This document shows, piece after piece, positions 1-6,677 of a DNA stretch of 8,249 nucleotides. The notes under the pieces were generated by a model, which worked only from the letters and a program-made list of their open reading frames with translations, did not search any database and had not been told where the DNA came from. The position numbers were made by a program, and so were the translations under genes. The number at the start of each line of letters is the position of its first letter. Positions within the stretch are counted from its first letter, which is position 1. This DNA is from an uncultured Clostridia bacterium (GTDB lineage: Bacteria > Bacillota > Clostridia > Oscillospirales > Ruminococcaceae), in NCBI GenBank assembly GCA_947629275.1, contig CANRDG010000084.1, positions 1 to 8,249 of the forward strand, read 5' to 3'.

Positions 1-371
1 TCATATGCTTTGTGTATGCGCCTTATCGAGGTCAGCAGCATTGCCATGGTATGTTCCGCCACCGCATACGGCGAATAGGCAGGAACGTGCAGCACGTGGA
101 TTTTGCCAAAGCAGTGTTTTACATCAACGTTGTTATAGCCTGCACACCGCAGCGCTATTATTTTTACGCCCATTTCGCAAAGCCTGTCAATAACGGCGCT
201 GTTCACGCTGTCGTTTACGAACACGCACACGCCCTCGCAGCCGTTTGCAAGCTGTGCGGTATCTTCGCTGAGCTTGGTCTCATAAAACTTAAAGTCAACG
301 CCGCTTTCTTTGCCGAATTTCTCAAACGACGGCACATCATACTGTTTGGTATCAAAAAACGCTATCTTCAT
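1..371 (-). CDS. ldhA: D-lactate dehydrogenase, N-terminal part (cut by left window edge)
   Basis: This frame starts at an ATG at 371 and runs open to the window edge, giving 123 residues with no stop. The protein is the N-terminal substrate-binding half of a D-isomer 2-hydroxyacid dehydrogenase, which reduces pyruvate to D-lactate with NADH in the cytoplasm and so recycles NADH during fermentation. Two family hallmarks are visible: LRCAGYNNVD at residues 74-83 and VPAYSPYAVAEHTMA at 96-110. Both are typical of fermentative D-LDH rather than phosphoglycerate dehydrogenase. The NAD-binding glycine motif and the catalytic Arg/Glu/His lie beyond the edge. A ribosome binding site (AGAGGGG) sits just upstream of the ATG. 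Only 52 bases separate it from the upstream permease stop, with no hairpin terminator, so it may be read from the ABC operon or from a weak promoter (TAAAAT-like -10) in that gap. Another 2-hydroxyacid dehydrogenase is possible but less likely. Confidence 0.9.
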   Translation of the reverse strand, partial: MKIAFFDTKQYDVPSFEKFGKESGVDFKFYETKLSEDTAQLANGCEGVCVFVNDSVNSAVIDRLCEMGVKIIALRCAGYNNVDVKHCFGKIHVLHVPAYSPYAVAEHTMAMLLTSIRRIHKAY

Positions 372-423
372 AAAATGCCCCTCTCTTAGTTTCCTACAAA
401 TATTTTAGGCAAAGTCAGCCGCT

Positions 424-1857
424 CTATACATACGAAAGCTCTTTCTCTCGCACTTGTTTCTTTTTAAGAACTTTACTGCCGCGCACGCGCATTCTTTTGT
501 ACACAACGGAGCTGCTCAATACTCTTAGCACGGCTGAGATAGCGAGCATTACAAGTATAATTATCACATAATATCTGTTTGGTATATTCTTTTCAGAGAG
601 GAAGATTATCATAAAAAGAATTACCGACAAACTCCCCCAAAAAGCACCTCTTCCACCGTTTAAAACGGCTTTTCCATCATTGCTTATATCTCCGGTGGCG
701 ATCATATGGAACGTCTGCGTAAATATATACGCAGCAAGCAGAGAAAGGCTTCTTATAAGCAGATGTTGTTTTGTGCAGAACACTAAAGTCGTCGGCAGGG
801 CTGCCACAGCATACTCGGCGAACAGAACATCGCATATCAGCAGTATGGCAGGCGGCAGAAATTTTGCCTTGAACGGCCCGCTGACAAGCACCTTATACTT
901 ACGGCTGACATATGTTACCGCCGTGCTGCATAATATCCATATAATGAGCAGGTCTGTCAATGCACGTGTCATAAAGTCTTCTCTTATCAGAAACGATATG
1001 GCTGCCCCCAGCAGAGGCGCGGCTATCATGATCTTCCATTCACCGCAAAAGCGCACCAGCTTTAATACTTCGCCAAAGAAGCCGCTCTGCTTTTTTATAT
1101 CGAAGTCCCACGGCTTGCCCTCAAGCATTTTAAGGTTACGCCGCTGATTTGCAAGAATCAAAACCACTGTTACGGCATATACAGCATACACAAAAATATC
1201 AATGGGGAAAGCTGCGTCTTTCGTTATGTTATCGCCTATAGCGCTTGCAAAGCCCGACAGTATATACATAATGCAGAGACTTACTGTTGCAATAACGCCT
1301 TTTGCCCTTGTTCTTTTAGATACTGACGCGCACGAAGATGAGATAACTATAACTTCCATTAACATTATAGCTATCAGCAAAGCGGCAGGCGAGTTATACA
1401 CATTATCAAACACAAGCGAGTACATCAGCGCAAAGGTGCTCAATACCGCAGTAGGCAGTACAGTAAAAATATTATACTGCCGCACGTTATACGCATACAC
1501 CTGTTTTACCGTAACGGGCATGGATATCAGCGGTATTGAGGTGACAAAGCAGCCTTTTTGTTCATTTGACGTTGACATCATTGACGCAACATTCTGGGGG
1601 TCAAGGTTGAACGTTCTGAACATGGACATAAAGCTGGCGCATATCACCACGGGCATACCTGCGCCGTAAAGCATATCAGGCTTTTTAACAAGCGCAACTG
1701 CCACGCACAATACTAAACAGCAAAGCAAAATGATCAAATATACCGCCTCAGCCCCTATCTGAGCTTTGCCGAGCATGGTGCGGCGCAGTTTTTCAAACCT
1801 GCGGTTCACGCTCATTTCGGGGTCGTATTTTATCTGTTCCTTTGGCTTTTTAGACAT
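424..1857 (-). CDS. ABC transporter membrane protein, about 12 transmembrane segments
   Basis: This 477-residue integral membrane protein has a short basic cytoplasmic N terminus (MSKKPKEQ) and a basic C terminus (KVLKKKQVREKE). Between them I count about twelve hydrophobic stretches, among them AVYLIILLCCLVLCVAVALV, GVIATVSLCIMYILSGF and YYVIIILVMLAISAVLRVL. It is the probable permease partner of the ATPase encoded immediately upstream. Twelve segments suggest two six-helix halves in one chain. The substrate cannot be read from the sequence; YtrA-linked transporters are often tied to cell-envelope or antimicrobial-peptide stress, so export or envelope maintenance is an inference. I chose the ATG at 1857 over an in-frame GTG at 1866 because GAGGG lies eight bases before it. 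That ATG overlaps the ATPase stop by eight bases (ATGTCTAA), which implies translational coupling. Confidence 0.85.
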   Translation of the reverse strand: MSKKPKEQIKYDPEMSVNRRFEKLRRTMLGKAQIGAEAVYLIILLCCLVLCVAVALVKKPDMLYGAGMPVVICASFMSMFRTFNLDPQNVASMMSTSNEQKGCFVTSIPLISMPVTVKQVYAYNVRQYNIFTVLPTAVLSTFALMYSLVFDNVYNSPAALLIAIMLMEVIVISSSCASVSKRTRAKGVIATVSLCIMYILSGFASAIGDNITKDAAFPIDIFVYAVYAVTVVLILANQRRNLKMLEGKPWDFDIKKQSGFFGEVLKLVRFCGEWKIMIAAPLLGAAISFLIREDFMTRALTDLLIIWILCSTAVTYVSRKYKVLVSGPFKAKFLPPAILLICDVLFAEYAVAALPTTLVFCTKQHLLIRSLSLLAAYIFTQTFHMIATGDISNDGKAVLNGGRGAFWGSLSVILFMIIFLSEKNIPNRYYVIIILVMLAISAVLRVLSSSVVYKRMRVRGSKVLKKKQVREKELSYV

Positions 1858-2752
1858 CTTTCTCACCCTCTGTTTTGTCCTCTATCTCCACTATGTCCGC
1901 TCTGTTGCCCCATATGCTGAATGTGAGCAGGTTCTCAACGTTGGGGGTATGCACCGAAACATCGCCAAAAGACGGAACATAACGCCTCTCAACAAGCGCT
2001 TCAAAGCTTGAATGACCCCTGCGTATGCCGACGGCAAGTTTTTCGTTCTCTTCATTCAGCGCTGTGATACTTCCCTGCACTACCGCATACTTGTCTTCAA
2101 CGGCATCAACAGAAAGGCTCTCGGTAACTTTTCCGTCTATAACAACGGTTATGTAGTCTGCTATCTTGTCAAGGTCGCCGGTAATGTGCGTTGAAAACAG
2201 CACCGAAGTCTCACCGTCCGAGACTATCTCACGCAAAAAGTCTAGCACTTCTATTCTTGCAACGGGGTCAAGTCCGCTGGTGGGTTCATCAAGGAGCAAA
2301 AGCTTTGGTTTGTGCGCCAAAGTCAGAGCGAACATGGCTTTCATCTTCATGCCCTTTGAAAACTCGCCGAACTTCTTTGTCGGCGGCAATTCCCACCGCG
2401 TGGCATACTGCTCGAAAAGTTTCTGATCCCATGTGGGGTACATAAGTGCGAACATTTTTGCATACTTTTTAAGGTTTGACGTCACCAGAAGATAGTCGTC
2501 ATCTGAAATGTAGCCAAGCTGCGTTTTTATCTCTATCTCGTCGCGAATGTTATCAAGACCCATAAGCTTTATGCTGCCGCTGTCGCGATCCAAAGCGTTG
2601 AGCATAAGTTTTATAATAGTAGTTTTGCCTGCGCCGTTCTGACCTACCAGCCCCATTACCGCTCCCTTTTCAAGAGAGAACGAAACGTCGCTCAGCTTAA
2701 AATCGCCAAAACTCTTGCACAGGTCTCTGACCTCAATAGCCATATCATTCAT
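1850..2752 (-). CDS. ABC transporter ATP-binding protein, YtrB/BcrA-like
   Basis: This cytoplasmic ATPase subunit of 300 residues powers the adjacent membrane protein. Walker A is GQNGAGKT at residues 37-44. The signature is the variant FSKGM at 131-135 in place of LSGGQ. Walker B plus the catalytic glutamate is LLLLDE at 151-156, followed by the D-loop SGLD, and the H-loop histidine is H189 in STHI. The usual Q-loop glutamine is not seen after GYIS (residues 80-83), where acidic residues follow. About 80 residues after the nucleotide-binding domain form a C-terminal accessory region of unknown role. An in-frame ATG at 2776 would add eight residues, but GGAGG stands eight bases before the ATG at 2752, so I used that one. 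It overlaps the GntR gene's TGA by eight bases (ATGAATGA). The regulator-ATPase-permease order is typical of YtrA-type operons. Confidence 0.92.
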   Translation of the reverse strand: MNDMAIEVRDLCKSFGDFKLSDVSFSLEKGAVMGLVGQNGAGKTTIIKLMLNALDRDSGSIKLMGLDNIRDEIEIKTQLGYISDDDYLLVTSNLKKYAKMFALMYPTWDQKLFEQYATRWELPPTKKFGEFSKGMKMKAMFALTLAHKPKLLLLDEPTSGLDPVARIEVLDFLREIVSDGETSVLFSTHITGDLDKIADYITVVIDGKVTESLSVDAVEDKYAVVQGSITALNEENEKLAVGIRRGHSSFEALVERRYVPSFGDVSVHTPNVENLLTFSIWGNRADIVEIEDKTEGEKDV

Positions 2753-3128
2753 TTTCTGATCCTCCATATATTTCATCTAAAACGCCTTCCAGCGCCTTTT
2801 TTTCAATGCCGTATTCTTTAGCCTGCCTTGCCGCTTTGTCAAACTCTTCAATAGCCTTTTGGTGCGCCGCAGACTGAATATTGCCTATGTCGTCCGCTTT
2901 TACAAACGTCCCCTTGCCTGCTATTGTGTATATCAGACCGTCGCGTTCCAAGTCCATATACGCGCGCTTGGTGGTTATCGCGCTGACGTTTAAGTCTTTG
3001 GCAAGCTGCCGCACCGAGGGGAGCATTTCGTTGTTTTTCAGCCGCCCCTCAAAGATGTCTTTCTTTATGCTGTCTTCTATCTGCTCATACATAGGCTTTT
3101 CGCTCGTATAGCTTATGTTTACGTTCAT
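2745..3128 (-). CDS. GntR-family transcriptional regulator, YtrA subfamily
   Basis: A 127-residue cytoplasmic repressor and first gene of the ABC operon. Residues 8-77 form a GntR winged helix-turn-helix: PMYEQIEDSIKKDIFEGRL, then LPSVRQLAKDLNVSAITTKR (the recognition region), then DLERDGLIYTIAGKGTFV (the wing). The remaining 50 residues are a short helical tail rich in Ala, Lys and Glu. That is too small for the FCD or UTRA effector domains and matches the YtrA subfamily, which controls adjacent ABC transporter genes. The ATG at 3128 is preceded by AAAGGAG seven bases upstream. The promoter overlaps palindromes described separately, so autorepression of the whole operon is the likely mode of control. 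The inducing signal is unknown. Confidence 0.92.
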   Translation of the reverse strand: MNVNISYTSEKPMYEQIEDSIKKDIFEGRLKNNEMLPSVRQLAKDLNVSAITTKRAYMDLERDGLIYTIAGKGTFVKADDIGNIQSAAHQKAIEEFDKAARQAKEYGIEKKALEGVLDEIYGGSENE

Positions 3129-3154
3129 GACACCGCTCCTTTCTTTTCAAGGCG

Positions 3155-3179
3155 TGTATATCTAATATATACAGTATAT
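3155..3179 (-). promoter_or_regulatory. Overlapping dyads, candidate operator of the GntR regulator
   Basis: Two overlapping inverted repeats are visible. One is TGTATAT, a five-base spacer, then ATATACA at 3155-3173. The other is ATATAC-A-GTATAT at 3167-3179. They cover the -10 element and predicted transcription start of the gntR promoter. Symmetric AT-rich TATAC half-sites fit dimeric GntR binding, but which dyad is bound is inferred from position only. Confidence 0.5.
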
Positions 3180-3201
3180 CATATAAAGCCGCGCCCGTCA
3201 A
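3173..3201 (-). promoter_or_regulatory. Sigma-A-type promoter of the gntR-ABC operon
   Basis: On the minus strand TTGACG (3201-3196) is followed after exactly 17 bases by TATACT (3178-3173). The predicted start is near 3166, giving a leader of about 40 bases before the ATG at 3128. This is a five-of-six -35 and a five-of-six -10 at ideal spacing. Confidence 0.75.
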
Positions 3202-3259
3202 TAGGCAACTATCAACAAATCGCGCATAAAATGCGACGCTTTTCCTTTGCAATATACAC

Positions 3260-3291
3260 AAAAACCCGCGCCGACAATAAATCAGCACGGG
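3260..3291 (-). terminator. Intrinsic terminator of the GH5 gene
   Basis: Read on the minus strand, CCCGTGCTGA, the seven-base loop TTTATTG and TCGGCGCGGG form a ten-pair stem with two G-U wobbles. Five T residues follow at once. It starts 53 bases past the GH5 stop codon and lies about 58 bases upstream of the gntR promoter -35, so it separates the two transcription units. Confidence 0.88.
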
Positions 3292-3344
3292 TAATATATA
3301 TTATATATAGTATATACACTTACACACTTACACGCTTACACAGC

Positions 3345-5180
3345 TTACGGCAGAGTTACGGTGAACTTTATCTCCAGCTTGCTCATAACAGTACTGCCAA
3401 GATCCATTGCTGTAGGTGTAGCATCGGAGAGATCTCCGTCTGCCGTTCTGGCATCATCGGGAATACTGTTTATCCACGCGTTGTAAAGATTTACTCTAGT
3501 GCATTTGCCGTCGTCTGTTGACGTATACGGAGTACCTGAAAGCTCAAACTTCTCGCCGTCAATAAGCACCTCGTCAATCGTGATTATCATGCCCGGCAGC
3601 AGTTTTTCGCCGTTTGAAACGCCCAGCGCCGAGAACGCCACGCCCTTAGCAATGCCGCAGTCGCTGAAATCAAGGCTTACGGAATACTGACCTGCGCCGT
3701 CTATAATAACGTTGTTGGCGATAAGTCCGTCAGTCTTTGCGGTGGGGTCGTATGTGTCGCCCACGCTGTAAGAAATGTTATAGTCGGAGCTTTGATACAT
3801 TATCCACGCAATAGCCTTGTCGTCAGCCGCAGGAATGGATACGCCCTCGTTCGCCCTTTCCTGAGCCGCTGCATATTCAGCGTCCATTTCAGCCTGAGCG
3901 TTTTCTTTTATCTTGTCTTCGCCGAGGTCTTTCTGCGCCGCATAGCTTCTGTCAAGATACAGCTTGGCGAGTGACTCGTCTTTCATTTTAAGCTCGCGCC
4001 TTACAAAGAAGTCGCTGCAATCCCACAGCATGGGGCAGTAACCGTAAAGGTCGCAGTTATCAAGGAAGTTGTTGGTCCATCTTTCAATATCGTCTTTGTA
4101 AACGCCGCCGCTGAGAGGAAGAACGCCGTACTCGCCGATAACGACGCCGTAGCCCTCATCGGTGAATTTCTTCATAGATGCAAGCAAACTGTTCTGCTCG
4201 TCAAAGTCCTGAACCGAGCCCCAGTGCGTTACGCTGTCGGTGCCGCAGTAATCCCACGGTGTATAATAGTGCACCGAAATAAGCAGCTTGTCTTTCGCGG
4301 TGTCGGTAGGCATAACGTATTTGCTGTCGCAGGTCAGCGTTATGTCTGTATTATAGCCTGCTATCAGCAGAAAACGCTGCGCATTGTTGCCGCCGCTGGC
4401 TCTTATGGTATCAACGAATTTCTGGTTTATCTCGGTGGTCTTTTCGTAGCACTCTTTTTTGTTCAGCGCGCCCGAATCTTTGCAGATGTCGGTATCGTTG
4501 AGCCTGTCGCCAAGTTCCTCGTTTGCAGATTCAAATATCAGCTTATCGGAATAATCTTTGAACCTTTTGGCTATCTGCTCCCACATGGAAGTATACATTT
4601 CCATAGCTTTTTCGGCAGTTTCGGGTGTTTTAGAGCCGAACATACCCCACCAGCTGCCGTCCCAATGGTCGTTTATGATAACGTACATATCGGCGTTCAG
4701 CGCATAGTTTACTATTTCCTCCACCCTGTCAAGATAGGCGGGCGCAATGGTATAGTCGCCGTCCTCGAAATAGCTCATGGCGTTCGTCCACGCAACGGGT
4801 ATGCGGATAGAATCAAACCCCGCAGCTTTCATGCCGTCAAGCATCTCCTGCGTTGTTATAGGCTGACCCCACGCAGTCTCGCTGTCATCAGGGAAAACGT
4901 CGTCGTTGCCATAGCGGTGTGTGTAAGCCTCCATGGTGTTGCCAAGATTTATGCCGTTGCCCATAAGGTCTGCCAGCTCCAGAGAGGTAAGCTCCGCGTT
5001 CACGCTGCCGTCGTCATTCGAGGGAATGTCTGCCCCGCTCGAAGTGTCGCCGCTGCTTTCAGCCGAAGTATTTGAACTGTCGGCTTTTGAAGAAGAACTG
5101 CCCGAGCCGCACGAAGTGAGCATCACGCTGCCCGCTATCACAGCTGCCAGTACCGCAGCCGCCAACTTTCTCAGTTTCAT
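3345..5180 (-). CDS. Secreted GH5 glycoside hydrolase lipoprotein (endoglucanase type) with C-terminal ancillary domain
   Basis: A 611-residue retaining glycanase probably anchored on the outer face of the membrane; it likely cuts beta-1,4-linked plant polysaccharide such as cellulose, glucomannan or xyloglucan. It begins with a lipoprotein signal (MKLRKLAAAVLAAVIAG) and lipobox LTSC (Cys24), then a Ser/Asp-rich tether to about 60. The GH5 barrel spans about 65-395. It shows NGINLGNT, Arg126 in SIRIPV, His172 in INDHWDG, the acid/base Glu221 in ANEE, His304 in HYYTPW, the nucleophile Glu350 in IGEYG and Trp386 in MLWD. An Ala/Glu-rich helical linker (about 415-445) leads to an unrecognised ancillary domain of about 155 residues, possibly carbohydrate-binding. 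No dockerin is present. An in-frame ATG at 5201 exists, but the AAGGAG site lies inside those first codons and is correctly spaced only for the ATG at 5180. The GH5 subfamily, and hence the exact substrate, is unresolved. Confidence 0.93.
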   Translation of the reverse strand: MKLRKLAAAVLAAVIAGSVMLTSCGSGSSSSKADSSNTSAESSGDTSSGADIPSNDDGSVNAELTSLELADLMGNGINLGNTMEAYTHRYGNDDVFPDDSETAWGQPITTQEMLDGMKAAGFDSIRIPVAWTNAMSYFEDGDYTIAPAYLDRVEEIVNYALNADMYVIINDHWDGSWWGMFGSKTPETAEKAMEMYTSMWEQIAKRFKDYSDKLIFESANEELGDRLNDTDICKDSGALNKKECYEKTTEINQKFVDTIRASGGNNAQRFLLIAGYNTDITLTCDSKYVMPTDTAKDKLLISVHYYTPWDYCGTDSVTHWGSVQDFDEQNSLLASMKKFTDEGYGVVIGEYGVLPLSGGVYKDDIERWTNNFLDNCDLYGYCPMLWDCSDFFVRRELKMKDESLAKLYLDRSYAAQKDLGEDKIKENAQAEMDAEYAAAQERANEGVSIPAADDKAIAWIMYQSSDYNISYSVGDTYDPTAKTDGLIANNVIIDGAGQYSVSLDFSDCGIAKGVAFSALGVSNGEKLLPGMIITIDEVLIDGEKFELSGTPYTSTDDGKCTRVNLYNAWINSIPDDARTADGDLSDATPTAMDLGSTVMSKLEIKFTVTLP

Positions 5181-5213
5181 ACCAAACGATCTCCTTTTCA
5201 TAAAAATATTATC

Positions 5214-5229
5214 GCAGAAAAATTTCTGC
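5214..5229 (-). other. Small hairpin in the GH5 mRNA leader
   Basis: GCAGAAATTTTTCTGC is an inverted repeat (GCAGAA, four-base loop, TTCTGC), about 15 bases upstream of the AAGGAG ribosome binding site. It may affect mRNA stability or translation. It has no GC-rich stem or terminal T run of a kind that would make it a terminator. Its function is unknown. Confidence 0.35.
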
Positions 5230-5261
5230 TTCTAAAAATGTTTCAAAGGAAAAATGCAAAT

Positions 5262-5275
5262 TGTTTATATAAACA
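5262..5275. promoter_or_regulatory. 14-base perfect palindrome at the GH5 promoter start site, candidate operator
   Basis: TGTTTATATAAACA is a perfect palindrome. It shares its last base with the -10 box and covers the predicted transcription start (near 5268). The position suits a repressor site controlling the glycanase. The central CG expected of a CcpA or LacI-type site is missing, so the regulator is not identified. Confidence 0.45.
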
Positions 5276-5283
5276 TTATAACA
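5275..5283 (-). promoter_or_regulatory. Extended -10 promoter of the GH5 gene
   Basis: On the minus strand TGTTATAAT is a perfect TATAAT with the TGn extension. The hexamer 17 bases upstream (TACCAA) is a poor -35, so the extended -10 probably does most of the work or an activator helps. The start is predicted near 5268, giving a leader of about 87 bases. Confidence 0.65.
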
Positions 5284-5338
5284 TATATAAAAAGCGTTTG
5301 GTATTTATATTTACACTATTTTTATGAATATTTGAAAC

Positions 5339-6286
5339 TCAGCGCAAAAGCTCATCAACGCGCTTCTGCACTTCGCTGTAGTCATACCCTGCCTCGGTCA
5401 GCTTTTTCCTGCGCTCATCGCCGTTGTCCCAGTCGCCGCGGATAACCTCGCGTGCTATCTCGTCTATCGGCTTCAACGCGCTATTGCTATTGTTTGGTAT
5501 GCGTATCTTCTGCCCCGAATAAATAACATCGGGATTTGCTATGCCATTGTACTCTGCAAGCTTCTGATAGGTCGTTTTGTACTTTGCCGCAATGGAAGAG
5601 AGCGTGTCACCTGCCTTTACGATATACACCGTTTCGGTAGGCGGCTTCGGCTTGCTAGGATCACTCGGTTTGCTCGGCTCTTTGTCTGCCATGCCTGCTA
5701 TCCTTTCGGGGTAATCTACATAACAATAGTCCATGTCCACCCTGCCGCTGATGCCGTCTACCTCGCCGCCGCTGGTGTACTGCCACATTCCATACTGACC
5801 GTCGTAATTCAGCTTTTCGCCGTATTCTGCGACCCAAAGCGCGTATCTTTTCGCGACTTCGGGAGTTATAAAGCTTTGCAGAGGCGAGCGAGAGATATAA
5901 AATCCCGTAAAGTACCCTGCCTTTTCAAGTTCGGTGCAGAAGGCAGTCACAAGGTCTGAACAAAACTCTTTTCCCTTGTCAAACTGCTCTTTGCGCTCGA
6001 TGTCAAAATACACAGGGTATTCAAACTTCTTGCCTTTGATGACGTCTAAACAGGCTTGCGCCTCGCGTTTGGCATCTTCCACCGAGTCTGCGTATGAAAA
6101 CCAGTAAGTGCCGACTTTCAGCCCTGCCGCTTTGGCGTTTTTATAGTTTTCATCGAAAAATTTATCTTTCTGCGTTGCAAGTCTGCCGTAGCCTGCGCGC
6201 ATTATAACGAAATCTATCTGCTTTTTGGCTTTTTCAAAGTTTATACTTCCTTGAAATTCCGAAACGTCTATGCCTTTTATAGTCAT
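5339..6286 (-). CDS. Endolysin: GH25 lysozyme with LysM and CW_7 cell-wall-binding domains
   Basis: A 315-residue N-acetylmuramidase that cuts the glycan strands of peptidoglycan; it would reach the wall through the holin encoded just upstream. The GH25 domain fills residues 1-195, with Asp7 in GIDVSEFQG, the catalytic pair Asp95 and Glu97 in YFDIE, and Asp184/Asp186 in VDMDY. A Pro/Lys/Ser linker (200-217) leads to one LysM domain (219-264; YIVKAGDTLSSIAAKY and IYSGQKIRIP). A C-terminal CW_7 (Cpl-7 type) module follows at 272-314 (IDEIAREVIRGDW, AGYDYSEVQKRVDELL). There is no signal peptide, as expected for a holin-dependent enzyme. The ATG has GGAGG six bases upstream, inside the end of the holin gene, with a one-base gap between the genes. 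I see no terminator after the stop, so transcripts may continue into the GH5 gene. Confidence 0.95.
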   Translation of the reverse strand: MTIKGIDVSEFQGSINFEKAKKQIDFVIMRAGYGRLATQKDKFFDENYKNAKAAGLKVGTYWFSYADSVEDAKREAQACLDVIKGKKFEYPVYFDIERKEQFDKGKEFCSDLVTAFCTELEKAGYFTGFYISRSPLQSFITPEVAKRYALWVAEYGEKLNYDGQYGMWQYTSGGEVDGISGRVDMDYCYVDYPERIAGMADKEPSKPSDPSKPKPPTETVYIVKAGDTLSSIAAKYKTTYQKLAEYNGIANPDVIYSGQKIRIPNNSNSALKPIDEIAREVIRGDWDNGDERRKKLTEAGYDYSEVQKRVDELLR

Positions 6287-6287
6287 G

Positions 6288-6665
6288 TTATTCCTCCTTG
6301 TCGTTGTCGTTTTTCAGCCGTTTAAGAAATTTTGCTATCCACTTCGCTTGAGGGTTTATCTCTGCGAAGTTTTCAAGAATGGATATTATCTCCATTATTA
6401 CAATATATCCAAAAACGGCTGTGGACGTCACAAGCCCTGTTATGCCTGCAAGCTGCCCTCCGCCTGCGTATCTGCCGAGCTGACCTATGCCTATGTCAAG
6501 TCCGCAGACTGTTGCCATGACTATTACTTCGCCTATCTTGTTAAGACCGCCTTTGCGCATTTTGGCTGACTTTAAGCTGCCTAGGCAGTACGCCTTTATA
6601 AAGCCTGTAAGAAAGTCTGCCAAAGCAAGACCGACAACGATAAGCAGCATTATTATGTACTGCAT
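6288..6665 (-). CDS. Phage holin, family 4 (toxin-secretion/phage-lysis type)
   Basis: A 125-residue inner-membrane protein that would form the lesion releasing the endolysin. It begins with a hydrophobic segment (YIIMLLIVVGLALADFLTGF) followed by the family pattern of a short basic loop (GSLKSAKMRKGGLNKIGE). Further membrane stretches are IVMATVCGLDIGIG, ITGLVTSTAVFGYIVIMEII and possibly the region between them. The C terminus is short and strongly charged (KWIAKFLKRLKNDNDKEE), as usual in holins. The size and the position directly before the endolysin gene agree with the call. AAGGAG lies eight bases before the ATG at 6665, and the gap to the upstream gene is 12 bases. The last codons carry the ribosome binding site of the endolysin gene, so the two are probably made together. 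Confidence 0.92.
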   Translation of the reverse strand: MQYIIMLLIVVGLALADFLTGFIKAYCLGSLKSAKMRKGGLNKIGEVIVMATVCGLDIGIGQLGRYAGGGQLAGITGLVTSTAVFGYIVIMEIISILENFAEINPQAKWIAKFLKRLKNDNDKEE

Positions 6666-6677
6666 ACGCTCATCTCC

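Noticed and set aside
680..1669. Plus-strand open frames opposite the permease gene
   Set aside because: The minus-strand frame encodes a coherent 12-segment membrane protein in an operon with proper ribosome binding sites, so the antisense frames are shadows.
3219..3240. Small hairpin CGCAT-AAA-ATGCG followed by a short T stretch on the plus strand
   Set aside because: The stem has only five pairs, the T run is interrupted, and no plus-strand gene ends here.
3292..3303. Palindrome TAATATATATTA between the GH5 stop and its terminator
   Set aside because: Pure AT palindromes arise easily by chance, and it is not at a promoter.
3318..3341. Three tandem eight-base units (ACTTACAC, ACTTACAC, GCTTACAC) after the GH5 stop
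   Set aside because: Too few and too short to be a CRISPR or an iteron array; probably slippage in a low-complexity 3' untranslated region.
4224..5075. A 283-codon open frame on the plus strand opposite the GH5 gene
   Set aside because: It lies wholly antisense to a clearly recognised glycanase, has no suitable ribosome binding site and gives a sequence without family motifs. Long antisense frames are expected here from codon bias.
3345..5180. GH5 protein as a cellulosome component
   Set aside because: No dockerin-type calcium-binding repeats are present. The lipobox cysteine indicates membrane anchoring instead.
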